Assembly (NCBI GenBank): GCA_964611145.1
Contig: CAZSYM010000038.1
Span: 1-22,506, forward strand
Direction of reading: 5' to 3'
From: WFQV01 sp964611145
Lineage (GTDB): Bacteria; Bacteroidota; Ignavibacteria; Ignavibacteriales; Melioribacteraceae
DNA length: 22,506 bases
The notes beneath the pieces are model-generated. The model was not told where the DNA came from. It was given only the letters and a program-made list of their open reading frames with translations, and made no database searches. The position numbers and the translations under genes were made by a program. This document shows, in pieces, positions 1 to 7,907 of this stretch. Positions within the stretch are counted from its first letter, which is position 1. Every line of letters starts with the position of its first letter.

Positions 1-897
1 CTCGTAACCGTTAATATTCTTTCTTACAACAGAAAGGACGATTTGCGCAATACTCTCACGAAAGTATTTGAACAGGATTACAAAAACATTGAGGTGATTG
101 TTGTCGATAACGCTTCGTCCGACGGTTCGTGCGAGATGGTCGAGAGTGAATTCCCGCAAGTAAAATTAATCCGTTTGAAAGAAAACATCGGAATAGCGGG
201 TTGGAACAAAGGTTTCGAAATTGCTCGCGGCGAATACGTTCTTGTCTTGGACGACGACAGTTATCCCGAACCGAAATCAATCGCCATTGCTCTGGAACAT
301 TTCCGTAGAAATGAAAATCTCGGCATAGTGGCTTTTAATATTTACAATTCCAAATTCGATTTTTACGAAACGGAAAACTGGCCTTCCGATCATTTCACTT
401 TTGTGGGCTGCGGAGCCTTGATTTCAAAAGAGAAATTGGATAAAGTCGGTTATTTTGACGAACGCATTTTCATTTATTTGAACGAAATTGAACTTTCCGC
501 GCGATTTCTCGATGCCGGGTTCGAGATATTTTTTTGTAAGGAATGCAAGGCTATTCACGCACAAAGTATGCTTTCCCGAAACGAAAGGAAAAATCCGTTT
601 GCGAGCAAATACAGATACGAAAATTTTTTTTGGAGCATGAGCGTTTTTCTTTTGAGTAAATTTTCGTTTCCGCAGATTGTTTTCGTTTATTTCAAGTGGC
701 TTGTTAATCGTTTTTTAATTGCGCTGAAATATTTTTGGTTCGTTTCCTTCGTTAAACTTTCGATTAAAGTGTTCTTGAATTTACCCAAATTACTCTCCGA
801 AAGAAAGCCGCTTAAAAAAGAAGTTCGGAAAATTTATAACAACGGGAACGTCTTCGCCTGGATTGACAGAGATTATTTCCCCGAGATGAAAAGATGA
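1..897 (+). CDS. GT2-family glycosyltransferase (5' end outside window)
   Basis: Family 2 glycosyltransferase of the rhamnosyltransferase (WbbL-like) type, which transfers a sugar from a nucleotide donor to a growing surface glycan on the cytoplasmic face. The reading frame is open from base 1 and already encodes the family's N-terminal beta strand (VTVNILSYNR), so the true start lies to the left. A TTG at 43 would remove that strand and is not a credible start. Visible motifs are VIVVDNASSDGS (nucleotide-binding strand and loop), NIGIAGWNKGFEIA, the metal-binding LVLDDDSYPEP, and FVGCGALISKEKLDKVGYFDE followed by IYLNEIELSARF, where this family usually has an E-D-x-D-like catalytic segment. 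The C-terminal part (about the last 100 codons) is hydrophobic and basic, suggesting membrane association. The stop overlaps the next start as ATGA, implying translational coupling. The family is secure; donor and acceptor are unknown. Confidence 0.93.
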   Translation, partial: LVTVNILSYNRKDDLRNTLTKVFEQDYKNIEVIVVDNASSDGSCEMVESEFPQVKLIRLKENIGIAGWNKGFEIARGEYVLVLDDDSYPEPKSIAIALEHFRRNENLGIVAFNIYNSKFDFYETENWPSDHFTFVGCGALISKEKLDKVGYFDERIFIYLNEIELSARFLDAGFEIFFCKECKAIHAQSMLSRNERKNPFASKYRYENFFWSMSVFLLSKFSFPQIVFVYFKWLVNRFLIALKYFWFVSFVKLSIKVFLNLPKLLSERKPLKKEVRKIYNNGNVFAWIDRDYFPEMKR

Positions 898-1988
898 GTT
901 TTGTAAATAAAATCAACAATATCATCTCATTTATTATTTTTCTTTTTCTCGAAAAATTTCTGAAAAAGGAAAAAACGAGCGAGGGGGAAAATGTTCTTTT
1001 TGTCAATCTCGGTTTGCTCGGGGATGTGGTATTGTCAACTCCGATTTTTGCAAATGAAGACGCTCTACTGAAAAAAGGAAGAATTTATTTTCTAATTGAT
1101 GTAAAATGGAAAGATTTGTTCGGAGCATACGGTGGCAAGGTTAAAATTCTGTTTGTCGATAAAAAGAAATACAGATTTAATTTGCCTTACAGAATAAAAT
1201 TTCTGAAAACTCTTAAATCGAAGAATTTCCGCGAAGTTTACAATTTGTCCTTTACGCGCATTTCGATTGACGACGAAATTTCTTTAATTGCCGCGGGCGG
1301 GAGCAAGTCTTTCGCTTTTGAAAACAATCCGAAATTAGAGAGAGTTTTCGATAAGCGATTTGAGAAACGTTACAGCGTCGTAGTGAAAAGAGCGGCGGGT
1401 AGCGATTTGGAAAATATCGCAAAGGTTTTGGAAAAATTTAGTCGAGAAAATATTTTAAGAGAAACGCTCGTTTTTCATAAAAAGAAAGAAGTTAGCGGGC
1501 TTTCGCGCGGAAATTATTTCGTCGTTGCGCCTTTTGCGAGTTTGAGCATAAAGGAATGGAAAATTGAAAATTATAAAAAATTAATTGGTATGCTTGCGTC
1601 TGAATTCGGTTTGCAAGCGGTCGTGCTCCATTCGGAAAAAAGGAGTGATTTTAACGAAATAAATAACGTTATTAATTTAAGCGGAAGAACAACGCTTGCG
1701 GAGGCAAGTTTCGTAATTGAGGGAGCACGGTTTTTTGTAGGCAACGATACCGGCTTGCTCCATTTGGCGAAAGCATTGAAGAAGAAAGTTTTCGGGATTG
1801 TCGGCGGCGGAGTGTGGGGTAGAATTTATCCGTATTCCGAAAAAGATAACGCGACGTATTTTTACAAGAAACTCGATTGCTTTAATTGCGATTGGAAATG
1901 TAAATACGATTTCGCCGAATGCTTGCAAGAAGTCGAGGCGGAGAGAGTTTATTTCGAAATTAAAAATTATTTGCAGGCGAATGAATAG
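894..1988 (+). CDS. GT9 (heptosyltransferase-like) glycosyltransferase
   Basis: Glycosyltransferase family 9, the family of the ADP-heptose:LPS heptosyltransferases (GT-B fold), predicted to act in the cytoplasm or at the inner membrane on a lipid-linked glycan. The N-terminal motif NLGLLGDVVLSTP (G43-D44, about residues 38-50) and the C-terminal donor-site motif GNDTGLLHLAKAL (D285, T286, H290) match the family well. A cysteine cluster (C329, C332, C336, C343) near the C-terminus is also usual in many GT9 enzymes. About 30 extra residues, hydrophobic then basic, precede the Rossmann domain and may anchor the protein to the membrane. The length (364 aa) is normal. The start overlaps the preceding stop by 4 nt and the end overlaps the next gene by 8 nt. 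The exact sugar cannot be told, because GT9 members also transfer sugars other than heptose. Confidence 0.92.
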   Translation: MSFVNKINNIISFIIFLFLEKFLKKEKTSEGENVLFVNLGLLGDVVLSTPIFANEDALLKKGRIYFLIDVKWKDLFGAYGGKVKILFVDKKKYRFNLPYRIKFLKTLKSKNFREVYNLSFTRISIDDEISLIAAGGSKSFAFENNPKLERVFDKRFEKRYSVVVKRAAGSDLENIAKVLEKFSRENILRETLVFHKKKEVSGLSRGNYFVVAPFASLSIKEWKIENYKKLIGMLASEFGLQAVVLHSEKRSDFNEINNVINLSGRTTLAEASFVIEGARFFVGNDTGLLHLAKALKKKVFGIVGGGVWGRIYPYSEKDNATYFYKKLDCFNCDWKCKYDFAECLQEVEAERVYFEIKNYLQANE

Positions 1989-2859
1989 TTTCGCAATAAT
2001 AATAACGCATTACGGCGATGTAAAAAAAACGGAGGCGTGCGTTCGTTCGATTTCCGAACAGAAATACGGAAATTATCAAATCGTTGTAATTGATAATTCG
2101 AATAATTTTTCTTCGACCGATAATTCCGTTTTAATTTGTTCGAATGAAAATCGCGGCTACGGAAATGCCGTTAACGTCGGAATTAAAAAGGCGCTCGAAC
2201 TCGGTTTCGAGAATTTTTTGATAATGAACAACGATTTGATTTTGGAAAGGAATTTTTTGAGCGAGTTCTTTGCGGCGTTCGATGTTTCGGATAAAATTAT
2301 CGCCGTTCCGCGAATTCATTATGCGTCTGGGAAAAACAAAATTTGGTTCAACGGCGGTTACGTGAGCAGAACGTTTTGGGAAGGCGTTCACAAGGATATC
2401 GACAAGGAAATTTCGAAAGTGCAAATTCCGCAGAACGCAGAAAATATCGATTTCTTTACCGGCGCGTGTTTTTTTATTAATCGCGAAACTTACGAAACAA
2501 TCGGCGAATTCGACGAAACGTTTTTCCTTTATTATGAAGATTTGGATTATTCCTTGAAAGCCGCGCGGGAAGGTGTCAAAATAATTTATGTGCCGAGCGC
2601 CGTTTGTTATCACGACGTTTCGTTTTCCACGTCGCGCAAGAACGGTTTACTGAAATTCGGCAAGAAAATTTATTATTATCGCATTAGAAACAAGATGATT
2701 ATCTTAAAACGATATTCGTCTTTTCCCGCGAATTTGATTGCTTGGAGTTCATTAATTGTTAAATTTTCGAAATATTTTTTCGGATTTCTGATTTTAATGA
2801 AAAAAGACGAACTATTGTGCGCCGTAAAAGGATTAGCCGATGGATTTAAGGAAAATTAA
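1981..2859 (+). CDS. GT2-family glycosyltransferase (rhamnosyltransferase-like)
   Basis: A 292-aa family 2 glycosyltransferase close in type to WbbL/RfbF rhamnosyltransferases. The frame stays open back to 1798, but the ATG at 1981 is chosen because the protein then begins MNSFAIIITHYGDV, the canonical first beta strand, and overlaps the previous gene by only 8 nt. Motifs in order are YQIVVIDNSNN (nucleotide binding), NRGYGNAVNVGIKKAL, FLIMNNDLILE (the family's N-N-D in place of D-x-D), FFTGACFFINRETYETIGEFDE, then FFLYYEDLDYSLKAAREG (the E-D-x-D catalytic signature), and a late C-Y-H-D with the usual conserved histidine. The C-terminal 60 residues are hydrophobic/basic. This is the second GT2 of the cluster, so the glycan repeat probably contains several sugars. 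Substrate unknown. Confidence 0.93.
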   Translation: MNSFAIIITHYGDVKKTEACVRSISEQKYGNYQIVVIDNSNNFSSTDNSVLICSNENRGYGNAVNVGIKKALELGFENFLIMNNDLILERNFLSEFFAAFDVSDKIIAVPRIHYASGKNKIWFNGGYVSRTFWEGVHKDIDKEISKVQIPQNAENIDFFTGACFFINRETYETIGEFDETFFLYYEDLDYSLKAAREGVKIIYVPSAVCYHDVSFSTSRKNGLLKFGKKIYYYRIRNKMIILKRYSSFPANLIAWSSLIVKFSKYFFGFLILMKKDELLCAVKGLADGFKEN

Positions 2860-4144
2860 AAATTTTTATAATGTAAAAATCGTCCTTTTGCTTTTTCTTC
2901 TTGAAGCCTTCGTTTTTGCGGTGATAACTCCGCCGTTTGAAGCGCCCGACGAAATTCATCACTTGGATTATATAAATTATTTCGCCAAGCGTTCGGAATT
3001 GCCAATTCAAAACATACCCGAGAAAAAAGTCGAAGGGGAAGGGCATCAAAACCCGTTGTATTATGTCGTCGCGGGAACATTGGTGAAAATTTTAACGAAG
3101 AAAAACGAAGTGGAATATTCCGTTAGCGAAAACAAAGAGCATATTTGGAACGGGGGGGCGAAGTTTCACGTGCCGCTTTTTGAAAGAAGAGGGAAGACGT
3201 TTCCCGATTTCGGCGCGTCGGCGGTGTTTTATTTGCTCCGATTTTTTTCGGTTTTTCTCGGTTTCGGCGTATTGTTGACGATAAACAAAACACTTGAACT
3301 TCTGAAAATCGACGAACGCATTGTTTTTTTTACGGTCGCTTTTTTTTCGTTTTTACCGCAATTCGTTTTTATCTCTTCGGTGATAAATAACGATATGCTT
3401 TCCGTTTTTCTCACTTCTTTGGCTCTGTATTATTTTTACGCTTTCTTTCGCAAGGGAAATTCACGAAATATTTTTAAAATGTTTCTCTTTCTTGCGCTTT
3501 CGGTTTGGAGTAAATTTTACGCTCTCGGTTTGGTTGTCCCTTTCTTAACCGCAATTTTATTATTTTCGAAAAAACGCCACGATAAAAAAATTTTCTTAAA
3601 TCTGATATTTGGCGTAATCCTTTTTGTAATTCTTTTGTTGCCGTTGTTCGCTCGTAATTTGTTTTATTACGGCAACCCGCTCGGTTATGCCGTCGAAGCG
3701 AACGGTGGCGGTTTGTTCGATTTACCGTTTACGCAAGCGATTAGCCAATTTGCGAACTTGTTTGTTAGTTTTGTCGGGAAATTCGGGTGGGGAAATGTAA
3801 CTTTGCCGTTTGTGATATATTCGATTTATGCTATCTTTTTGCTCATTCTTGCGGTATGTTTTTTGCGGAACATCGGAGCGCTTGTTAAACGACACGATTT
3901 TTTGTATTCACTCTTTTTCGCGGCTATTATGTTTTTCGAAATTCTTTTTTACAATCTTCATTACGTTCAGATGCAAGGAAGATTTTTACTTCCTATTTCG
4001 GTCGCTCTTGCGGTGGTAATTGCGAATATTCTCACTGTCGATAAAAAAATTTTTACGAGAGACACCACGGTTTTCGTTATCGGCGGATTGTTTTTTATTT
4101 TGTCACTTGTTTCACTTGCAGTTCAATATGATTTTTACAACTGA
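2840..4144 (+). CDS. Polytopic membrane protein, DUF2142/GT-C type
   Basis: A 434-aa inner-membrane protein with roughly ten hydrophobic helices, resembling the DUF2142 family found in polysaccharide loci and the lipid-linked-sugar-using GT-C glycosyltransferases. After the first helix comes PPFEAPDEIHHLDY (D37, E38, H40, H41) in the first periplasmic loop, where GT-C enzymes keep their catalytic acid. Next come GHQNPLYY, an INNDM motif, KFYALGL, and a late YVQMQGRFLLP, all typical of DUF2142. It begins inside the end of the preceding gene (20-nt overlap), with AAAAGGA at 2826-2832 as a good ribosome site 7 nt before the ATG. Its stop abuts the following start. The likely role is adding a sugar on the periplasmic side of the glycan, or another membrane step such as polymerisation; the sequence cannot decide. 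Confidence 0.8.
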   Translation: MDLRKIKNFYNVKIVLLLFLLEAFVFAVITPPFEAPDEIHHLDYINYFAKRSELPIQNIPEKKVEGEGHQNPLYYVVAGTLVKILTKKNEVEYSVSENKEHIWNGGAKFHVPLFERRGKTFPDFGASAVFYLLRFFSVFLGFGVLLTINKTLELLKIDERIVFFTVAFFSFLPQFVFISSVINNDMLSVFLTSLALYYFYAFFRKGNSRNIFKMFLFLALSVWSKFYALGLVVPFLTAILLFSKKRHDKKIFLNLIFGVILFVILLLPLFARNLFYYGNPLGYAVEANGGGLFDLPFTQAISQFANLFVSFVGKFGWGNVTLPFVIYSIYAIFLLILAVCFLRNIGALVKRHDFLYSLFFAAIMFFEILFYNLHYVQMQGRFLLPISVALAVVIANILTVDKKIFTRDTTVFVIGGLFFILSLVSLAVQYDFYN

Positions 4145-4783
4145 ATGTTTGCACAATACAAATATCGCTTTGCTAAAAAATTTATGCGCGGTTCACATCC
4201 GAAAGCGCTTGAAGTGGGAATTGGGAACGACAGTCCGATGATATTTAAAAAATATTATCCTTACACGGAATATCACGGTGTTGACAAAACTTTTGATTAC
4301 AATTTAAGCGAGGAAAGTAAAAACGCAGTGGATAAATTTTTTCAGATGGATTTGGAAAAAGAAAGTTTATCCGTTGTGCCGAACGATTATTACGACTTTG
4401 TTTTAATCGCCCACGTGATAGAACATCTTGATAACGGCTACGATGTGTTGCGCGAACTTACGCGAAAGGTCAAAAAAGGCGGCGGAATTTACATCGAGTA
4501 TCCGCGCCGCGCTTCGGCAAAATTTCCTTCGATGAAAGGGACGTTGAATTTTTACGACGACCCGACACACAAAAGATTTTATGACATTGACAGAATTAAG
4601 GAAATCTTAAACGAGAATGGTTTTTCCGTTGTGCGAAGCGGAACAAAAAGAGATTTTTCAAGAATTGTCGGTTTGCCTGTGATGATAATTAAATCGTATT
4701 TGACGCTCGGCTACATTCGGGGAAGTGTCTTCTGGGATTTGCTCGGATTTGCGGAATACGTTTTGGCGGTGAAAAATGAGTGA
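4145..4783 (+). CDS. SAM-dependent methyltransferase (class I)
   Basis: A 212-aa class I methyltransferase of the Methyltransf_11/25 type, expected to use S-adenosylmethionine in the cytoplasm. Motif I is ALEVGIGND (E23, G25, G27), the acidic end of beta 2 is in YHGVD (D47), FFQMDLE (D69) fits the adenine-contacting acid, and DFVLIAHVIEHLDN (84-97) is the common post-motif segment of sugar and lipid methyltransferases. KKGGGIYIEYP (111-120) is the strand-4/5 region. A DDPTHKRFYD stretch (about 138-147) also recurs in methyltransferases of glycan loci. The start directly follows the previous stop with no gap, and the end overlaps the next gene by 8 nt. In this context it may methylate a sugar or cap the chain; that role is inferred from neighbours only. 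Confidence 0.85.
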   Translation: MFAQYKYRFAKKFMRGSHPKALEVGIGNDSPMIFKKYYPYTEYHGVDKTFDYNLSEESKNAVDKFFQMDLEKESLSVVPNDYYDFVLIAHVIEHLDNGYDVLRELTRKVKKGGGIYIEYPRRASAKFPSMKGTLNFYDDPTHKRFYDIDRIKEILNENGFSVVRSGTKRDFSRIVGLPVMIIKSYLTLGYIRGSVFWDLLGFAEYVLAVKNE

Positions 4784-6263
4784 AAAAAAAGCGGCGAAAT
4801 ACATTTTATTACTTTCGCTTTCGGCGTTTGTTTTCTTTTCATTGCGCGTCATAATAAGCGACGATGTAACGAAAGCCGAATATATCGGCGACGATTCGTA
4901 TTATTATTTAAATCTCGCAAGAAATTTTTTCGAACAAGGTAATTGGTCGTTCGATAAATACGGAACGCCTGCAACCGGTTTACATCTGTTAAACGCTTAT
5001 TTTGTTTTTGTCGTTTACTCCGTATTCGGGGAAAATGCGTTAACCGTCTTACCGTTGATTTACCTTTTGATTTCTCTTTCGATAATTTTTTTCGTAATAA
5101 AAAATCTTAAAAAGAATTCCATCGCAATATTAATTGTAGCCGTGCTAATTTCTTCCTTCGCTACGTATATTAACGTTGTTTCGTTTATGGAATGGCTCTG
5201 GGTCGTCTTGTTCTCGATTTTGATTTTCAGAAATTTTCCCGACGTTTCGGAGCGCAAGTTGTTTTTTCTCGGATTGGGCGGAACTTTGGCTCGAAGTGAT
5301 TTCGTTATTTTTCTTTCCGCTTTCTTTTTGTATGCTGTTTTCAAACATAGAGAAAACGTTTTGAAATCGTTCGCAATGATTTCAGGAGGCGCTCTCGGTG
5401 TTGCGATTTACACGTTTCATAATTATTGGATTAGCGGGAGCTTTTTACAATCGAGCGCGGAAATAAAATTGCATCGTTCGTTGCTTCTCGGGGTAAATCC
5501 TTTTCCGTTTTGGTTGCAAACGTTGAGGAATTTTATCGGTTTTCCGAGACTGAATTTATTTGATAACAGAGAAGCAAGAATTCTTTTTTACAATATTGCA
5601 TTGGTGCTTTTGGTTTTATTGTTGCTGATAACAATTGCGTATGCTTTGAGAAATCGCCGCGCTGTTTACGAACGGCTATTCCCATTGTTTCAAAAACAAG
5701 AATTTGCGATAAGTTTAATTATTTTATTCTTCTATTCGCTTTTTTATTCGTTTAATTCTTTCGGAATGCAGATTTGGTATAGTGCGGTTATGATTGTTCC
5801 GCTTTCGATAATTATCTATCATTTGCTTCTTGCGTTGAAAAAGGAACACGCCGTATTGTTACTTTCAAGCGTTGTTCTTTTCAATTTGTTTGTATCGGTT
5901 TTTATGAAGCCTTTTAATTACGAACAGAAAAACGCTGTGGAATATGCGGAATGTTTAAAAAATAATTTTGAAACGGATAAGTATATTTTCGGTGCTTGGG
6001 ATGCCGGAATTGTCGGTTATTATTTAAATTCGAGCGTTGTAAACCTTGACGGATTGGTTAATAGCGAAATTGTTCCGTATCTTAAATCCGATAGGTTAAT
6101 TGATTATTTGAAAAAGAAAAAAATTGATTTTTTGCTTCAAACTCCGCCGAACAAAGGCGAATATTACGGATTTGACAAAAAAGAATTGAGCACGCTTTTA
6201 ACAAAAATGGAAATAGGAAACTCGGGGAATTGTTTCGTTTATAAATTTAATTCGAACAAATGA
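4776..6263 (+). CDS. GT-C-like polytopic membrane glycosyltransferase candidate
   Basis: A 495-aa integral membrane protein with about ten to eleven hydrophobic segments and a C-terminal soluble part (about 380-495). After the first helix the periplasmic loop carries GDDSYYYLNLARNFFEQGN and then TPATGLHLL. This D-D-x-Y-Y-Y-L-x-x-A-R-N pattern (D39, D40) is seen in GT39/ArnT-like membrane glycosyltransferases that use polyprenyl-phosphate sugars. The C-terminal piece GAWDAGIVGYYL…NLDGLVNSE is shared by a set of such proteins in glycan clusters. The start overlaps the methyltransferase by 8 nt and the stop overlaps the next gene as ATGA. It probably transfers a sugar in the periplasm onto lipid, glycan or protein. 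This is the second GT-C-like protein of the cluster. No activity is proven by sequence. Confidence 0.78.
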   Translation: MSEKKAAKYILLLSLSAFVFFSLRVIISDDVTKAEYIGDDSYYYLNLARNFFEQGNWSFDKYGTPATGLHLLNAYFVFVVYSVFGENALTVLPLIYLLISLSIIFFVIKNLKKNSIAILIVAVLISSFATYINVVSFMEWLWVVLFSILIFRNFPDVSERKLFFLGLGGTLARSDFVIFLSAFFLYAVFKHRENVLKSFAMISGGALGVAIYTFHNYWISGSFLQSSAEIKLHRSLLLGVNPFPFWLQTLRNFIGFPRLNLFDNREARILFYNIALVLLVLLLLITIAYALRNRRAVYERLFPLFQKQEFAISLIILFFYSLFYSFNSFGMQIWYSAVMIVPLSIIIYHLLLALKKEHAVLLLSSVVLFNLFVSVFMKPFNYEQKNAVEYAECLKNNFETDKYIFGAWDAGIVGYYLNSSVVNLDGLVNSEIVPYLKSDRLIDYLKKKKIDFLLQTPPNKGEYYGFDKKELSTLLTKMEIGNSGNCFVYKFNSNK

Positions 6264-7180
6264 AAAAAATTTTAATAATATCGACAAACGCAATCGGCGA
6301 CACTTATCTTTCGATGTCGGCAATTCCTTATTTGAGAAAAGCGTTTTCCCAAGTTGAAATTTCGTTTGTCGTTCAAAGGAATTCAGAATTTTTGTTTGCT
6401 GACGGTTCCGTCGAAAATATTTATTCGATAGAAAAAAACGAAAAGGAAATTCTTTCGTTGCTCGCAAGATTAAGAAAAATCCATTACGATTTTGTTTTTT
6501 CTTTTTTCCCGGGTATAGTTAATTCTTTTTTCTTGAAGTTTCTCAAAGCGGAGAATAAAGGCGGTTATTTGAACTTCATCAAGAAAAATGAATGGTTCGA
6601 TAAAAACCAATACGCAACGATTGTTAAAGCGCGTAAGCGTGAAAAAGTCTTGTGGAAAAAGGAGACAAATTTTCTCTATCGAATTGGCAACGTTCTTAAT
6701 TCGTTCGATATTGCGGATAGAAGCGAAGTTGTAAAATATAAATTCGATTTTGAAATTAAGTCCGAACCTTGTCGAAATGTTGTAATTCATCCGTTTTCGA
6801 AAAGAGTTGCGAAAAGTCTTTCCGTTGAGCAATTGCGAGCAGTGGTGAGTTATTTACAAAATCGAAATATGAATTGCACGATTGTCGGTGATGAAAAACT
6901 CGTTGAACTAAAAAAGGAATTCTCCGAAGTTGAATTTTTAATCAAGCCGTCTGTTACATCGCTACTTGAAAAAATTGTCGGATGCAAATTTATCACAGTG
7001 GATTCTTTTCCGCTTCACGTTGCTGATGCTTATAATTCCGATTTTCTCGGACTTTTTTCAAATACAAATCCGCAAGCGGTATTGACGAATTTTGAGAAAG
7101 CGGTTAAATTCAATACGGAGAGTTTAAATGCTGTTTCTTCGGATGAATTGTTGTCTTCGATTAAAAATTTTTTGATGTAA
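6260..7180 (+). CDS. GT9-like glycosyltransferase, divergent
   Basis: A 306-aa member of the GT9 heptosyltransferase fold. The N-terminus has the family signature NAIGDTYLSMSAIPYL (G13, D14). The second Rossmann domain shows VVIHPFSKRVAKSLSVEQL (about 174-192), the usual place for H/N-P-x-x-x-x-x-K-x-W, and a donor-site segment VDSFPLHVADA (247-257). That segment normally reads D-T-G-x-x-H-x-A; here D248 and H253 remain but Thr and Gly are Ser249 and Phe250. The Cys-rich tail of the other GT9 in this window is absent and the protein is shorter. It overlaps the previous gene by 4 nt and is 1 nt from the next. It is probably a glycosyltransferase with altered donor preference; reduced or lost activity is possible. 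Confidence 0.8.
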   Translation: MKKILIISTNAIGDTYLSMSAIPYLRKAFSQVEISFVVQRNSEFLFADGSVENIYSIEKNEKEILSLLARLRKIHYDFVFSFFPGIVNSFFLKFLKAENKGGYLNFIKKNEWFDKNQYATIVKARKREKVLWKKETNFLYRIGNVLNSFDIADRSEVVKYKFDFEIKSEPCRNVVIHPFSKRVAKSLSVEQLRAVVSYLQNRNMNCTIVGDEKLVELKKEFSEVEFLIKPSVTSLLEKIVGCKFITVDSFPLHVADAYNSDFLGLFSNTNPQAVLTNFEKAVKFNTESLNAVSSDELLSSIKNFLM

Positions 7181-7181
7181 A

Positions 7182-7901
7182 ATGAAAATTTTCGGAGTTG
7201 AAATATCACAAGTTGATTATGAAGGGTTGTTGTTGCAAGTTAATAATTCCATTGCGGCAAGAAGGGGGTTGAAAATAACGTATGCAACGGCGGCAACTCT
7301 CAATAAAGTTTATTCGAACGCCGAATTGCAAAAAACTTTTGCGCAATTCGATTTAATTCATCCCGACGGGATAGGCGTTTTTATCGCTTCGCGGATACTT
7401 TACGGAAAAAACGGTGTAGTGCAACGAATGACAGGCTCCGATTTTTATCCGTTATTACGAAAAAAAATTATTGAGGAAAATTGGAAAGTTTTTTTTCTCG
7501 GCGACACGCACGAAACAATCAACTTATTGAAAAGCAGAAAAGAAAAATTTGTATTCGACGCGGTAAACGGTTTCGATTTTGATTCCGAAGACGTAATTAA
7601 TCGTATTACTTCATTAAAACCCGACCTTATTATTGTTGGAATGGGGCAACCGAAACAAGAACGCTGGGTGTTGGAAAACAAAGATTATTTACAAGATAAA
7701 GTAGTGCTTTGTGTAGGCGAAGGAATTAAAGTTTTTGCGGGCAATAAAATCCGAGGTCCGAAACTTATTCGTTCGCTCGGATTTGAATGGCTGATAAGAA
7801 TGCTTTACAATCCGATAAAATTATGGAAAAGATATTTGTTAGGGATTCCCGTTTTTTTCGTGAGAATTATTATATTAAAAATTAAATCTAAAAGGATTTA
7901 A
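7182..7901 (+). CDS. WecG/TagA/CpsF-family (GT26) glycosyltransferase
   Basis: Glycosyltransferase family 26, the family that adds ManNAc or ManNAcA (WecG, TagA) or a hexose (CpsF/GumM) to an undecaprenyl-PP-linked sugar at the inner-membrane face, usually an early step of glycan assembly. The 239-aa length is typical. Visible motifs are YATAATLN (T37, N41), HPDGIGV (D62, the position of the family's catalytic Asp), RMTGSDFYP, IIVGMGQPKQERWV (151-163), a VGEGIKVFAG segment, and LGFEWLIRMLYNPIKLWKRYL (199-219), the basic/hydrophobic C-terminal appendage used for membrane binding. It lies 1 nt after the GT9 gene and 6 nt before the C25 peptidase gene. It marks the cluster as lipid-linked polysaccharide synthesis. 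The donor sugar is not determined. Confidence 0.93.
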   Translation: MKIFGVEISQVDYEGLLLQVNNSIAARRGLKITYATAATLNKVYSNAELQKTFAQFDLIHPDGIGVFIASRILYGKNGVVQRMTGSDFYPLLRKKIIEENWKVFFLGDTHETINLLKSRKEKFVFDAVNGFDFDSEDVINRITSLKPDLIIVGMGQPKQERWVLENKDYLQDKVVLCVGEGIKVFAGNKIRGPKLIRSLGFEWLIRMLYNPIKLWKRYLLGIPVFFVRIIILKIKSKRI

Positions 7902-7907
7902 CTTGAT

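Noticed and set aside
43..45. TTG as the start of the first GT2
   Set aside because: The frame is open to base 1 and the bases before it encode the conserved first beta strand, so the gene is cut by the window edge.
1798..1980. Upstream in-frame extension of the second GT2 gene
   Set aside because: It lies inside the C-terminal coding region of the GT9 gene. The canonical GT2 first strand begins just after the ATG at 1981, and the extension has no GT2 similarity.
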